Origin: Liolophura sinensis
Lineage: Eukaryota > Mollusca > Polyplacophora > Chitonida > Chitonidae
DNA: 64,000 bases
Assembly (NCBI RefSeq): GCF_032854445.1
Contig: NC_088307.1
Span: 11,408,001-11,472,000 of the forward strand
Reading direction: 5' to 3'
Position 1 is the first letter of the stretch. Each line of letters starts with the position of its first letter. The position numbers were made by a program, and so were the translations under genes. This document shows, in pieces, positions 1 through 11,440 of the stretch. Below the pieces are notes generated by a model. That model worked only from the letters and a program-made list of their open reading frames with translations. It ran no database searches and was not told the DNA's origin.

Positions 1-116
1 TAAGTAAAATGGTGGGATTAAACGGTATGGCTGATACATACTGATATTATAGAACTGTCTTGATGAGAGAGAGGAATAGACTTTAGTCTTGGAACCATAG
101 AGCAATGCATGGTACT

Positions 117-285
117 CAGTAATACCTTTGCAATAGTCAGTAATACCTTTACAATACTCAGCAATACCTTTACAACACTCAGTAATACCTTTACAATACT
201 CAGCAATACCTTTACAATACTCAGTAATACCTTTACAATACTCAGCAATACCTTTACAATACTCAGCAATACCTTTACAAATCCT
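117..285. repeat. 21-bp minisatellite, about 8 copies
   Basis: Near-perfect units of the form 'gtaatacctttacaatactc' plus one base repeat head to tail. Because 21 is a multiple of 3, spurious repetitive reading frames (such as SNTFTIL / VKVLLSI) stay open on both strands. No coding role is inferred. Confidence 0.9.
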
Positions 286-1252
286 TCATCCATCATGGTG
301 TCATTCATTTTACATTGTAGTTTTGCAAATAATCCCCCTTCTTTCAGCTGTACAGTATATACAGTTATATTTACATTTTTCTTTGACCTCACAATGTAAG
401 ATCCCTCGCTAACTAGGTCATTTCAAAGGGGGAGAAAACATAAAAAACAAGCAGATGTCATATAATGAGTAAATATAGTCAAGAATTGTTTTGGCGGACT
501 TCTCAAAATAACTTTTCCTTTCTTCAACTTCGTGACCAAGTATAAGACACAGCACAATTCATTGTTGGAGAACAGATACAACAGCCGATCTTTAATCTGG
601 TTGAGTGCCATACATACACATGATACATGCATGTACCACACTTTCAGGTGTAAAACAGATAAATCGTTTCTTAGAGTTATCTGGAACGTACCCGGCCTTC
701 AAAAAAAACAGAGATAAACCTTTAGCACCATACCAATAATGCTTTGTCTGGCCAAACTCTCTGGGAAAAGCACTGGATTGTTCTGGTAAATTTTGCATAC
801 ATAAAGCAAGCACTACTGTTTACTGTAATGTGTTATGTTTTCTGGTGCACCATTGCTTATCCACGTATCTTATCAAATTAAAGCAAAAGAAGCCAGAAAA
901 CCATCACAAAAGCAGTATTTTCCATAGAAAACATAAATTTTTGAGTCTAGGAACCACAAACTGTGATATTGAATGATTATTCAGCCCTCATGCCGACGTA
1001 CATGGCGTTGCATGCCCGCCAAAAAAGCACCCCTATGGTCCCTCCGTGCGAAGAGAGCATAATTTCTCTCTAATCTTCCCTCAACCGAGAGAAATTACAT
1101 TGTTTGCTGGATACTTGGGACCACCTCTTGTTATGATGGAAGATCAATGCATTTACACATTGACATACTCTGAATGAGAATCTGATGCATATCCAATAAA
1201 TTCATTTAACGTGACAATTCTTGTTTTTAACTAAGATATGAATTATATCATA

Positions 1253-1325
1253 ATAACGGAGTACATTCTAGCATCGCTCAGAAAATAGACTTTCTGTTAA
1301 AATGAAGAGATTAACCTTTTGAGTG
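1253..1325. mobile_element. MITE fragment (right terminal inverted repeat only)
   Basis: Matches the right end of the MITEs at 7.83, 45.73 and 53.54 kb: 'tacattctagcatcgctcag', then 'actttctgttaaaat', ending in 'ttttgagtgta'. The left half is missing. Confidence 0.65.
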
Positions 1326-1471
1326 TATCACTCCGAACCACTGTTATACATCGCTGCGAAACAGGTTGTTTTGTTACCGTAAATTCGTGTGACCATTCAC
1401 CAATTGTCACACTGTCGTCACTGCTCTGGTTTTACTCTCTCTGCTGTAGTCTTTTATATTGTGTACTCCAG

Positions 1472-1778
1472 CCTCAGGGCGCCAGATCAACCCCCAAGGA
1501 CTTTCCGAAAACCACGGAACTTATCGGGGACCTAAGTGGTGTCCGGACAATCTACTTCCCTAGAAGCTTGCATCCATAAGGTGGCCAGTCCAATCGATAA
1601 AACGATCCGTTTTGGCGACGAAATGGCTGCCATCGGCGAAAAGATAAAGAAAATAGTGCAAAGAACAGACGTAATCATTGAGATCCTGGATACCGTGATG
1701 CTGATCCCGTACGTTGGGGAGGTGGCGGCGGCCGTCCTGGAGCCGGCCGTGGGTGTACTGAACAGTATCAAGTCAGGG
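1472..1778 (+). CDS. Gene A exon 2 (two apparent indels)
   Basis: Acceptor 'tactccag' and donor GGG|GTGAGA. Encodes the N-terminal helical region (VLIPYVGEVAAAVLEPAVGVL-like, aligning with B's MIPYVGQAASVVLEP). The exon is 307 nt against 308 in B. An extra C at 1491-1495 and a 2-bp deletion at 1541-1546 exactly account for the difference and break the frame twice. The downstream part reads from about 1547 (GQSTSLEACIHKVASP). Confidence 0.7.
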
Positions 1779-4700
1779 GTGAGAGACAAACCGTGGAGAG
1801 AACAGCCCACCCGTTGAACAGGATTTAGCAATAATTGTCGTTTTATTTATGAATTTATTTATTTAATATTTGATTGTTGCTTAAGACCATATTCAAGAAT
1901 TACCCAGTCAGACGATGACGGTCAGTTCTTATGATCGCTTGTGTTGTTACCAAAATCAGGGGTATTATTATTCAAATATAGATAGAGGGCATTGCTGTTA
2001 TGTGAGTTACAAAGTTGCGAGTTGTGCAGATTTGCTTTCCATTAGATACGGCCGAAGAAAATTGATACTGCTCCCAATAATGTGTAAACCCCATTCTCTA
2101 CAACAAGGAGTCTAACAACAGCTAGAATATCTGTCTGGTGTGCCTGAAAATAATGAGCCTTCTAAATATAGAATTTTTCCAAATCCGTCAAACGTAAGGT
2201 TTTGACATGTCATACATATTATTTAATTGATATCTGGCTGCTATAATGTATGTACATCAAGTGAAAATAGAATTCAAAAGTATTCCCGAGTGATGAAGAG
2301 AGATTCATGAAAATATTAGTGTGGACTATCAAAACCTTAGGTTTAAAGGGATACAGAATCGATTCTGACTGGCAGGTGTGAGAGATAGGCAAGTCCAGAC
2401 TATGCCTGGCCTAAGCTGAATTTTAGGTACGGCACATATATTCACGCATGACGGAGGCTGCAGTGTTTAACCCCGGAACCCCGTACCTGTACTGTCAGCC
2501 AATCAGCCTCTATTCTGTGTCCCTGTAAAACATTTTGAATCATTGCGAATTTAGGTGTTAAAGCTTTGAGGTGTTTACTTACAAAAATCTCCTTATTTGA
2601 AATGTTTTTTTAATTCCCCTTTTTTTATCTACAGGCCTATTTTATAGAATACGGAATCCTTTCAGATCGCAAAAGTGAAACCGGAAGTTATAGCATTCGG
2701 CAACAAAGTTCACCAGTGGACAGAGCCTCTCAAAACTGTTCAGCACAAAGTGGAATGGGTGGAAAAATCAATAAACAGTTTTACGGTAATTGTGAATGAA
2801 GGTGGGTATAGTGAACATTCATTTTCTGTCCTATCATTTCCGCCTTGCTAGTAAGACTATACATATTCATAAGTATCTAAAGTCTAATGTATTGTAGCTT
2901 TTTCTCGGAACTGACACGCGATTAAAAACGGGTTAAGGCGACCTGATTTAGGAGAAAATTAACGAAAATCGGAGTTGATACGTTTTATGGAAATATACGT
3001 TCTTCAGTCGTACAGTGGAAAGAGCTATTTTTTGCACTACTTTTCGTACTCTCTGAACACAGTTGAAGGAAAAGCCTCCGCAGCGGAAGGATGCGTCAAC
3101 TCACTTCCGGCTGGTAGGACGCCGGCAATCCACGCCTTGGAAGGAGCGTCGGGCAAACTTGACGTCATTCCACACGGATTTCGCGTGGCGTTTGGGGCAG
3201 TGGATTCAGGTTGCCAAAAGGTCGAGGGCGCGCTCGCCAGAATTCACCTTGTACGCAAACGCAGAGGTTTGCTAAGTCTGAGCAAAGTGAACCGTGAGTG
3301 TTGTTTGTCTTGATGTGTTTCGAGCTAACACCAGGGCTTCGTTCTACGAAACAGTCTCAACTTCCGCCCGGCGTGACAAGATATATTTCAGACAAAACTC
3401 GTTATGTTAATACGCTTGACGAAGTGTTGCGATAGCTTTGTAACAAGGCATAATTCACTAGAGACCCTTTTTACAAATCATTCGCAACTTGCCGTATCTT
3501 CCATGACACCACGAAGTCAACAGATACGTCACCGTAGTTTTGACAGCTTTGTAAAACACGGGCCTCAGTCAACAGTCGGCGCTGTATATACACAATAGCA
3601 AATGAGAGACGAAGTCGATCTTTCAAATCCAGCTTCCACTCCATAACTTACGTGCATGTTGCTCACCTAAGTCAGGAGGTTTGGGAGTTATCTGCTGATG
3701 GGCGGTGATATTAATCAGGCAATATCCGTAAATATCGATCTGTCTCTATCGGGGGGGGTATCCGTCTGGCACTGTTCGGGGTATCCTTCACGCACTGTGC
3801 GGATGTATCTGTCCATCGGTTATTACCTGTAATACTCCACTCGTAGGAATCGCCACAATCGTATGTGAATGCCTGCTGCGAGAAATTAATGTCATTTAAA
3901 TAATTCAAAATTTTACATTTGCGTTTTAATCGTCTCTTAAAAGACTGAATATGTATAGGCTCCAGTTGAGCTATTTGCATAGACATTCTCTTAGTAGTAC
4001 AAAATGCAAAGTCAAAGCCCTATTACATGATTTCAGACGTTCTGGACGCCATTTTGAAAGCTTTCGGACCGTTTGGACATTTTCTGGATGAGGTCAACGG
4101 TGTCTTGAACAAAAAGTTCTGTCTCCTTGAGAGGTAAGAATACACCGCCCTTAAGGCGAGAGTAGATTTGGTTGACTCAAAAGTGTTTGTGGTTAAAAAT
4201 TGTATTCCAAAGCATCACATGATGTTATAACGAGTTTTGCACGAAAGATCCAAAGCAATATATACTCAATAAAAATACCGGCACCGATGGCTCAGTTTTT
4301 CGAGCATCCACCTCGGGTGCGGTAGATCCAGGGTCAATCCTGGGTCGTGTCGCCCCTAAGACCTTAAAAGAGGAAGTTGTAGATTCCTTCCTTGGCGTTC
4401 AGCATTAAGAGGATAGTGCAACGACTGGTTGACCCTTATGAGTATAATGGCTCGTGTGGGGCGACTTACTTGCCTTCGGTAAGGTTTCTCAGTGAAGCAG
4501 CACCAGATAATTAAAAGAGCGGTGGAAATCCGTCCTGCAACAAGGAGGCACATCACATGCACTCTGCGGAGACCTTCGTCGTCATATGACTGAAAATTAT
4601 TAAGTGCGACGTTAAAGCGTAAGCACTCACTAACTCATTCAACAAAAACATAAACGCACGAAGCAATTTTATATTATTTTCTCTTAGTATTGAATATCGG

Positions 4701-7700
4701 GTCAACCCAACAATTAGGCTAAGTTTTCATTATCAATTGTGGCTTCAATTTCCACCATATTTTAGCATTTTACAGCAATAGTCCAGGAGCTATGGCAGCC
4801 TGGAAACAGAGTGGTCAGTACATACAGTCATATACGCTGGTGGCCAAGCTCTCTAGCACCATGGCAAAAGTAGAATTTAAAAAAAAAACAGTGAATTGTA
4901 ATATATTGCACGTCCCTGGGGTATAATTATTCAAAATCTGAATTGTAATTTATTACACGTCACTGGGGTATAATTATTCAAAATCTGAATTGTAATTTAT
5001 TACACGTCACTGGGGTATAATTATTCAAAATCTGAATTGTAATTTAATACACGTCACCGGGGTATAATTATTCAAAATGTGAATTGTAATTTATTACACG
5101 TCACAGGGGTATAATTATTCAAAATGTTGTGCTGTCATCACAGGCAGTGTAGTTTCTTTTTCCTCATCTAAGTGAAATATTCTACTATACCAGAACAATT
5201 TAGAAGTGAAAGCAGTGAGTTGTATAAAACCACCATATTGTTCTTATGAACACTCACAGTATCACACTATACATGGTTTTGACACTGATGAAACTTAAGC
5301 GCCTCCTTGCATCTTTCTAGCATTATAGAAAACAGCTGAATATAAATCCTCTTTACATGATTCCGTCATGATATTTTTACTTTACATACTTTCTTACTCT
5401 TTGACTGGTTTGAGATGAACGTTGTTTTGGAAACTTGAAATTTTGTGGTTTTTGACTCAGAACCTCCACTAGCGTTGACGATTGGTATACGAATGTCTGT
5501 CCAATATTTTTATCCTAATTGCTGGGTATGATATACCTGTTTTCCATATTTTTATTTATTTATTTATTTATTCATTTATTTATTTATTTATTTATTTGTA
5601 GCATTGAAAAATTAGTGGAAGAAGGCGCCAAAGTTGGAAAAGAAATAGCAAAGGAAGCCGAGCATATTGGGAAGGTCGTTGTTCATGGAGCTAAGCATAT
5701 CGTTGGCGAAGCTGGACACATCTGGGTTGAAGTAGACAAAGGTGCCGAGCATGCTATACACGTGGTGGGACATGGTATTGGAAGTGCCTACCACAAAGTC
5801 GTGGACGTCGTGAAACATGTTGGCGAAGAAATTGGCCATGGCGTCGTGACCGCGGCCAAGACGGTTGGTCATGAAGCCAAAGTCGTGGGGGAGACGGTTG
5901 AAAAAGGCGTCGTGACTGCTGCTAAGACGGTGGAGAAAGGTGTGGTAACAGCGGCCCACAAAGTGGGTCACTTTTTCAAACATTTATTCGGGCGAGGAAT
6001 GGCGGAGAATATCTACTTCATTGACGGGGAGCTGTATGTTTTGGTTGACGTAAGTGTGTAGGTTTTACTGGTTTTATTTTTTGATACCAAGAAGAACCTG
6101 TTTTCGATAACACACGTTGCATCTTGTTGCAATCTTATGGTTAAAGATGCGTTCCCACTGTGCAATTTGCCGTACCAATTTTTTTCGTGCTGTCGACGTA
6201 CAAGCATGTCATTTCAGTTGGTTCCATGTGATATTACATTGTGGCATGCGGTATCAACTTGTTGCAGGCGATATCACGTTGTTGCATGAAGTATCAACTT
6301 GTCACATATGTTATCTTGTCACATGCATGTCAAACTCTTGAGTATCAATGAATCGATTGATAGACTGCTTGATTGATATTTGATTTGAAGTTATGTGAAT
6401 GCCGTACTATTGAATATGGAGTTAACGGAAATAATAACTTATTAACCTGTTTCAGGGACATGTGGAGACGCGCACGCGCAGAGGACTTGACGTCTGTTTC
6501 AGCTTGGGTGACATTCTCAAGGGACTTAATGTCGTCACTGGGGGACTGATGAAGGCGGCAAAGGGTTTGATTAGCAAACTTTTCCACGGGAAGAGTCCAT
6601 TCCATCTTCCAGGTAAGAAAGGGGCTTGACCTCGCACGTGACAATCTTTAAATGCTCGTTTTATGACACCTCCGGGGCCGAGAGAGTTAGCACGCCAGCG
6701 CGGTACAATGATCCAGAAGCCTCCCACCAATGCGGTCGCTGTGAATTCAAGCACGGCTCACGCTGCGGTCGTAAGTGGGAAGGTCTTCAAGTAACCTGCG
6801 AATGGTGGTGGGTTTTCTCCGGTTTCCTCCCACCATAGTGCTGAACGCCGTCGTAGAAATCAAATATTCTTGAGAACGGCATAAAACACCAATAAATATA
6901 TAAATCAATAAATAAATTAAAAGCCCGTTTTCAATGTTCACTACAACTATTGACAATAGAGTGAGTATACTGTTTCAGGATAATGACTACTCCGATCTGA
7001 GCGAAAAATGACCATTGTACTCGTGGTATGAATGAATTCCACCACATTATCAATTTGCTTACAAAACACCATTACGAGGGAGATAATGGACAGTATACTA
7101 TACTTTAATTTATCATACGTTTACCATATCTTTGTCATGACACAGGCCTCACCGGTGACGTCCTCCATATCGGCTCCCTGTTCCACAGTGTGAACCTGGC
7201 ATCGATCCTGTCCAGTGCTAAGGACTGCTCAAGTTACCCCAGGCCGACATGCAGAAGATCATGAAGTTAAATGTGAAGCTGTTTGATCAAGTGCTACCAC
7301 ACTGCAGGGCAGCGTTTGGTACGTGAGACAAAATTTGCGTGACATTTCATATGCATTGGTGCATACCCTCTTGTTGCCGGCGTATATTGTAAGCTCGCCT
7401 GCACAAAGTACAAACGTAGCTTATATCATACCCCGAGCACCGAGATCCATTAACAGGGAAGGCAATGTTGAAGTAAATGTTAGGGGGATTGCGGGGGGGG
7501 GGGGGGGGGGAGGTGTGTATCTTGGAAAGTGTTCGGCATACATTGAGTTCAAGTTTTGCAAATATGTAGAGCACAATGACACGAGGGTGATGTTGTCTCG
7601 GTCATGAAATGTATGCATGTACATTAATTACATGCACGATAAATTACAAAATTGACAAAATGCTGTATTATCTATTAAAATCAATGTTAAGGTACATGTT

Positions 7701-8695
7701 AGGTGTGGCATCTCAAAGAGTGCTGAATCAATGTGCTGAGCTGGGGCTTTACATACATGCTTTACATACCTTGTGGACAGTGCTTCTTTAGTAAATTTAT
7801 TGGTCAGTCAGAGAGATTGTTGTGACAAAAATTAGCTGTCAATTTTAACAGAAAGTCTGTTGTCTGAGTGATGCTAAAATATATTCTGTTTTTATAACAT
7901 TAATACTGTGTCATATTCAACATAATATTCTGTTAGTCTAATACAATCTTTATGTTGCATTAATAGAATATGTGTACTGTATTTCACAGAATAATGTACT
8001 GCAAGAACAGAATACTTTCCAGCGTTACTCAGACAACAGATTTTCTGTTACATTTAACAGATTATTTCTTTAGTGTAGTTTCATTGTAACCAACTCATAA
8101 GGTATGCCTTTGGCCGAACTAGACATTTACCGTTACTTTGAAAAACTTGAAAAGACTAACCGGAAAAAATTCAAAGCATGCAGTAAATAGCTTTAATAGC
8201 ATTTTCATTTGATGTTTTTCATCAGTCGGCATCTGATACTTTCTAAACTTCTTTGTTAAAGAAAATTCTTTCTTTGCAGCAAAATTCAACACGAAGGGAT
8301 AATCTGGTGAGTCATAATTGGCTTTTTCAAATTTTAAATACTGTTATCAACGTAGGAATTTCATAATGAATTTAGAATAGAAAGCATTCTTTTTAATTGT
8401 AAAAAATATTATCAAAATGTACAATATTCTCCTTCTACTATTATTTGTTTTTCAAGGGGAATAGGTTTGAAAATAATGTTTTCAAGAAAATGATAATCGA
8501 CGTTGCACAATACCACTAGTACGTGGGAAAATTGTTTATATCAATGTTTGGTATGCTTTACATTTGTTTTTGACAGTTGATAGATGGATATAGCCAGAAG
8601 AAGAAGAATTGACGGTGGGAATGTCGGCCTCAAAGAGTCAATCAAAACTCATTTTCTTTAAAACAAATTTCAATAAATCTGTGAAAATGTACAAG
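1472..8695 (+). CDS. Hendecad-repeat secreted protein gene, copy A (5'-partial, frameshifted)
   Basis: Multi-exon gene paralogous to gene B. Exons: E2 1472-1778, E3 2666-2801, E4 3063-3293, E5 4037-4133, E6 5602-6049, E7 6456-6612, E8 7146-7318, E9 8280-8306, E10 (3'UTR) 8577 to about 8695. E3, E4 and E5 have exactly the same lengths and phases as in B (136, 231, 97 nt). E6 encodes a helical repeat region with 11-residue units such as GVVTAAKTVEK. Furin-like sites RKRR-GL (end of E4) and RTRR-GL (E7) match B. Compared with B and with the exon at 41320, three indels are evident: an extra C in a C5 run at 1491-1495, a 2-bp loss at 1541-1546, and a 1-bp loss near 7224-7228. The last gives an early TGA at 7262-7264. 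It is therefore a recent pseudogene or carries assembly indels. I recognise no family. An AATAAA at 8672-8677 fits the transcript end. Confidence 0.7.
1846..1925 (-). mobile_element. SINE tail fragment
   Basis: An AT-rich 'atttatttattta' run is followed by 'ttgcttaagaccatattcaag', a degenerate reverse-strand tail of the SINEs seen throughout the window. Confidence 0.4.
2666..2801 (+). CDS. Gene A exon 3
   Basis: Phase 0 start after 'cctttcag', phase 1 end before 'gtgggt'; 136 nt, as in B. Encodes IAKVKPEV...WTEPLKTVQHKVEW, sharing WTEPLKTV and KVEW with B exon 3. Confidence 0.85.
3063..3293 (+). CDS. Gene A exon 4 (ends at furin-like RKRR site)
   Basis: 231 nt, phase 1 to phase 1, acceptor 'gaacacag', donor C|GTGAGT. 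Encodes EGKASAAEGCVNSLPAGRTP... and finishes with VRKRRGLLSLSKV. The Cys of EGCV and of GCQKVE and the tetrabasic RKRR followed by GL are conserved in B. Confidence 0.88.
4037..4133 (+). CDS. Gene A exon 5
   Basis: 97 nt, acceptor 'gatttcag', canonical donor GAG|GTAAGA. Encodes VLDAILKAFGPFGHFLDEV...KKFCLLE. Its paralogue in B uses a GC donor at the same position. Confidence 0.88.
4274..4640 (+). mobile_element. tRNA-derived SINE, family 2
   Basis: The head has an A-box-like 'tggctcagtttttcgagc' and a B-box-like 'gggtcaatcctgg'. The 3' part ends 'catatgactgaaaattatt' then 'aagtgcgacgttaaagcgt'. Related copies lie at 50165-50435 (+) and 62855-63160 (-). It sits in gene A intron 5. Confidence 0.7.
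4891..5126. repeat. 47-bp tandem repeat, 5 copies
   Basis: Units contain 'tgaattgtaatttattacac', then 'gtcactggggtataattatt' and 'caaaat'. Only a few substitutions separate copies. It lies within gene A intron 5. Confidence 0.9.
5602..6049 (+). CDS. Gene A exon 6 (hendecad repeat exon)
   Basis: 448 nt, acceptor 'tatttgtag' after a (TTTA)n tract, donor GAC|GTAAGT. Open throughout. Encodes SIEKLVEEGAKVGKEIAKEAEH and then degenerate 11-residue units (GVVTAAKTVGH, EAKVVGETVEK, GVVTAAKTVEK, GVVTAAHKVGH), ending FFKHLFGRG...YFIDGELYVLVD. It is 69 nt (23 residues) shorter than B exon 6, and its repeats are Thr/Ala-rich where B's are His-rich. Confidence 0.9.
6456..6612 (+). CDS. Gene A exon 7 (furin-like RTRR site)
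   Basis: 157 nt, phase 0 to phase 1, acceptor 'ctgtttcag', donor G|GTAAGA. Encodes GHVETRTRRGLDVCFSLGDI and then LKGLNVVTGGLMKAAKGLIS... RTRR followed by GLD and the Cys are conserved in B. Confidence 0.88.
6667..6919 (+). mobile_element. tRNA-derived SINE, family 1 (+)
   Basis: The head has 'ttagcacgccagcgcggtac', a B-box region 'tgtgaattcaagc', the body motif 'gaatggtggtgggtttt' and a tail 'acggcataaaacaccaata' with AAAT repeats. It is inserted in gene A intron 7. Confidence 0.85.
7146..7318 (+). CDS. Gene A exon 8 (1-bp deletion)
   Basis: Starts GLTGDVLHIGSLFHSVNL, homologous to the exon at 41320 (GLTSDVLNIRSLFRVLN). Near 7224-7228 one base is missing relative to that exon, so the current frame ends at TGA 7262-7264. 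In the shifted frame the exon continues as LKLPQADMQKIMKLNVKLF-like sequence to donor TTTG|GTACGT. Confidence 0.75.
7493..7511. repeat. Poly-G tract
   Basis: A run of about 17 G residues broken only by its edges, in gene A intron 8. It is a likely source of local sequencing error. Confidence 0.9.
7830..8078. mobile_element. Palindromic MITE (copy 2)
   Basis: Terminal inverted repeats: the left has 'aacagaaagtctgttgtctg', 'agtgatgct'; the right has 'gttactcagacaacagattt', 'tctgtta'. The interior is AT-rich, with repeated 'attctgtt/aacagaat'. It has no coding capacity. Confidence 0.8.
8280..8306 (+). CDS. Gene A exon 9 (27-nt micro-exon with stop)
   Basis: Acceptor 'tctttctttgcag', donor CTG|GTGAGT. 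If the shifted frame of exon 8 is used (phase 1), it supplies AKFNTKG and then TAA. This gives a natural C-terminus and supports that frame as the ancestral one. Confidence 0.5.
8577..8695 (+). other. Gene A 3'UTR exon with polyadenylation signal
   Basis: Acceptor 'gtttttgacag', then no open frame. AATAAA at 8672-8677 is followed by a GT/T-rich stretch typical of a cleavage region. Confidence 0.5.
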
Positions 8696-8699
8696 CTGT

Positions 8700-11340
8700 T
8701 TTCTTTTTTTTATTCGGTGATCGTGATATTTTAAGATTGATTTCACATGAAAGCCACAGGTAAAATAAATCTGACGTAAATATTTGGCTAGAAGCCAGCT
8801 ATTTTGGGTGCGAATGTATACGCTTGCGCAGAACGGATCATACGGTAGACAAACAAAGGCACATTATTCATGCTTTAATATCCTGCAACATTGCCAACAT
8901 AGGTCACAGCCCAGAATTTAAGTTTTTATGTGCATTTCGTAAATTTACGACTTGAAAATGTGATCGAGTTCATGTAATGTTTCAGGTGTCAGAAAGATTC
9001 ACATCAAATGCGCATGTTTTTTTCTGAATAGCATAAAACTGTCGAGGGTTACAATACCGTAAGATGTTGTTGTTTTTCCCCACCCTGAAGGGTCATGCAC
9101 ACTAAAAACTGTTGTCTGGCTTATTTGCTTTCATGTCAGTTTATATTGGTATGTTGGACTATAGACTTCCTGGAAAAAAAAATAAAGCACTCGCCTACTT
9201 CAATGATGCGGTGCTGATTTACATCAGGGGTCAGCAAAAATTTATTTATTTGGTTGTTGGTTAATGTCGTTTGTACTCAAGACTATGTCTTTTGGGACAG
9301 AATCCCGGCTTCAGTCTCCTTCTGATGTTTAGCCCCTTGACGATCCAAACGCAACTCGACTTATTTATTTACTTCATCGGTGTTTTACGCCGTACTAAAA
9401 AATATTTCACTTTTACGATTGCGACCAGCATTATTGGGAAAAGAAATCGGATAGAGCCAGGGGAAAATCCACCATCTACAAGTTGTTTGCAGATCTTCTC
9501 ACGTACGCTCGAGAAGAAACCAGCGTGAGCCGGACTTGAACTCACAGTGACTGTATTGGCGAGAGGCTCCTGAGTCATTGCTCCACTGGCGTGCCATGAA
9601 GGCCCTAGTGTTAGTAATACCGGACCTTCCAGGCGGGTGGTCAAACCATCAAGCCAGCAAAGCGGCTTGATGTATACAACTATACAGCAACACTAAAGTA
9701 TTACAGAGAGAAACAAAATAGTGCACCTCTTGCACGGACCAATTTAGGAGAGTTGTATTCCTTATTCTGCGTTATTGCTATCTGATTTCTCACGATAAAC
9801 GGGGTGTTCGTCTATTTCTTTAGTCGTCTGGGGTTTCGTTGATGTTACTAAACTAGACAATTAGATACATTTTAACTCATTGTGGACCGTGAAAACCGGA
9901 AAAGGATCAAAATGTAGTTTACATGATGAAGATCTCAAATGAAAACGAACGTTTAACTGAAACCACCAGAGAACTAAGAAAGTATATAAAGTACGAAAAT
10001 AGGACAGAATCATACAACGAGAAGCAGTCATTGAACAGTTTTCAATGATGTTTGAAAGGCGCAAGGAACGTTCAAGCCGAACGACTGAAAACCTCTCGCA
10101 CATTAAATGCAATCTTGTAATTTCAGACATATGTACAACAACAAAAAAACTTTGGGGTAAATGATTTGATATTCTGGGGGACTTTTTCTCATCCCAGAAA
10201 CCACAAGGTCGCACCATGGGAAATTAGACTCTGTATTGTGGCTTGTGATACCAATGTGTGACCTAGCTCTGACTATCCGGCCTAAGGGTCACCGTTATCT
10301 ATTCTGTAACCGGAACCAAATGTGTTAACCTGACGTAGTACTTCCTCTGAGCGAAAGAAGAGACAATCTAATCGGGTATTCCTCGCAATTCCTCAACTGC
10401 TGTTTTGAATTTCCTCTGCCATATTAGTCTCAGCCCGGTTTGACAAAACTTTCAGCATTCAAAAAATTGCTTAAACCAGTATTTTACATAAATCCCCTCT
10501 TGGAGTAATTCTTGCTAAAGGTGTGAAGATTTGCCTTTGGCAACACATATTTTGTGAGCCCAAAGAAGTTAGGAAGTTTCGGATGCAGATATTTTTGTTT
10601 AGTTCAAATTGAAGTTTGTTTGTGGGTGAATCGCCTCAGTTGATCAAACCTCCTGTTACCGTTATATTTTGCCGTCTCAATGAGATAATGTTATCTAGTA
10701 TCGGACACATGGGCAGTTCTCACACTGGTAACGCGTTGTTCTCACGCACGGGCGGTATCATGTAGTCTCGGTCTTTTTACGCAAGACAGGTAAGTAGTAA
10801 CTACGGTTCTACCATACCGCTCCTGATTCGGTGTTTTATGCTGGGACCCGTAAGGACTCATTTGCCTAAGACGTTGATCTCGCCCTTCAGTAGTAGGGTA
10901 GCGAGATCCAGTTCAGTTCGCAATGGTTTAGCTGCGGTATTAGTTGAGAAGAATTGACAAGTACTTGAGGAAACGCGGTCTTTTCCACGTTACTATTCGG
11001 TTTCGTCCACCCAATGATCTAGGAGTCAAAACAGACCTCGACATTCGTATACCAGTTGTCTACCAAAATGGACGCTCTGGGTCAAAAATCTCTAGACCAA
11101 CTAACAACATTCAACACAAACCACCAAAACAAGTAAAAGTATATGTTGAAAAGGCGCAAGGAATGTTCTAGGCGAATAAATGAAATCAGTTTTCGATAAT
11201 AAAGGTATGTATCTCTGCCTTCTTTCCTCACACCATAATGCGACTTTCCTCCCACTATAAGTGAATTTTTTCTAAGTACAACATAAAACTCTACTGAAAT
11301 TAATAACTGAATCATAGTGGTGGGCTCGAAGTGTATGTTC
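8700..11340. other. Intergenic region between hendecad genes A and B
   Basis: No supported exon. It contains a reverse-strand SINE at 9358-9610. Short open frames near 9.9-10.2 and 10.94-11.35 kb lack homology signals or splice context. Confidence 0.6.
9358..9610 (-). mobile_element. tRNA-derived SINE, family 1 (-)
   Basis: Reads as tail 'tttatttacttcatcggtg', 'ttttacgccgtac', then the body 'gaccagcattattggg', and the head complement 'gaggctcctgagtcattgct'. Confidence 0.85.
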
Positions 11341-11400
11341 CAAGTCGACAATTGTCAGTTCATTTTGCAGAGTTCACCGAGGTGAAAGTTGGGAGCCAAA

Positions 11401-11440
11401 ATGCTTTCATTCCTCTTGCTGTTGGGCATCACTTGTGTGG
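11401..11440 (+). CDS. Gene B exon 1 (start codon and signal peptide)
   Basis: ATG in context 'gccaaaATGc'. Encodes MLSFLLLLGITCV plus one base, then donor G|GTAAGT. A basic n-region is absent, but the hydrophobic core LSFLLLLGI is typical of a signal peptide. Phase 1 matches the two leading bases of exon 2 (G+GC = Gly). Confidence 0.85.

Larger units (their letters stand above)
1..1471. other. Upstream/intronic sequence of hendecad gene A
   Basis: I see no exon here. It holds a 21-bp minisatellite (about 117-285), a half MITE (1253-1325) and a copy of a dispersed repeat (about 1340-1450). The signal-peptide exon expected for gene A is not visible. In gene B that exon lies 2.5 kb upstream of exon 2, so in A it should fall outside the window. 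Confidence 0.6.

Noticed and set aside
5612-5983. Antisense open frame over the hendecad exon (likewise 18281-18592 and 18324-18641)
   Set aside because: Shadow of the repetitive coding exon on the plus strand, which has matching splice sites and a conserved paralogue.
7323-7607. Open frames around the poly-G run
   Set aside because: Gly- or Pro-rich frames result from the homopolymer inside gene A intron 8.
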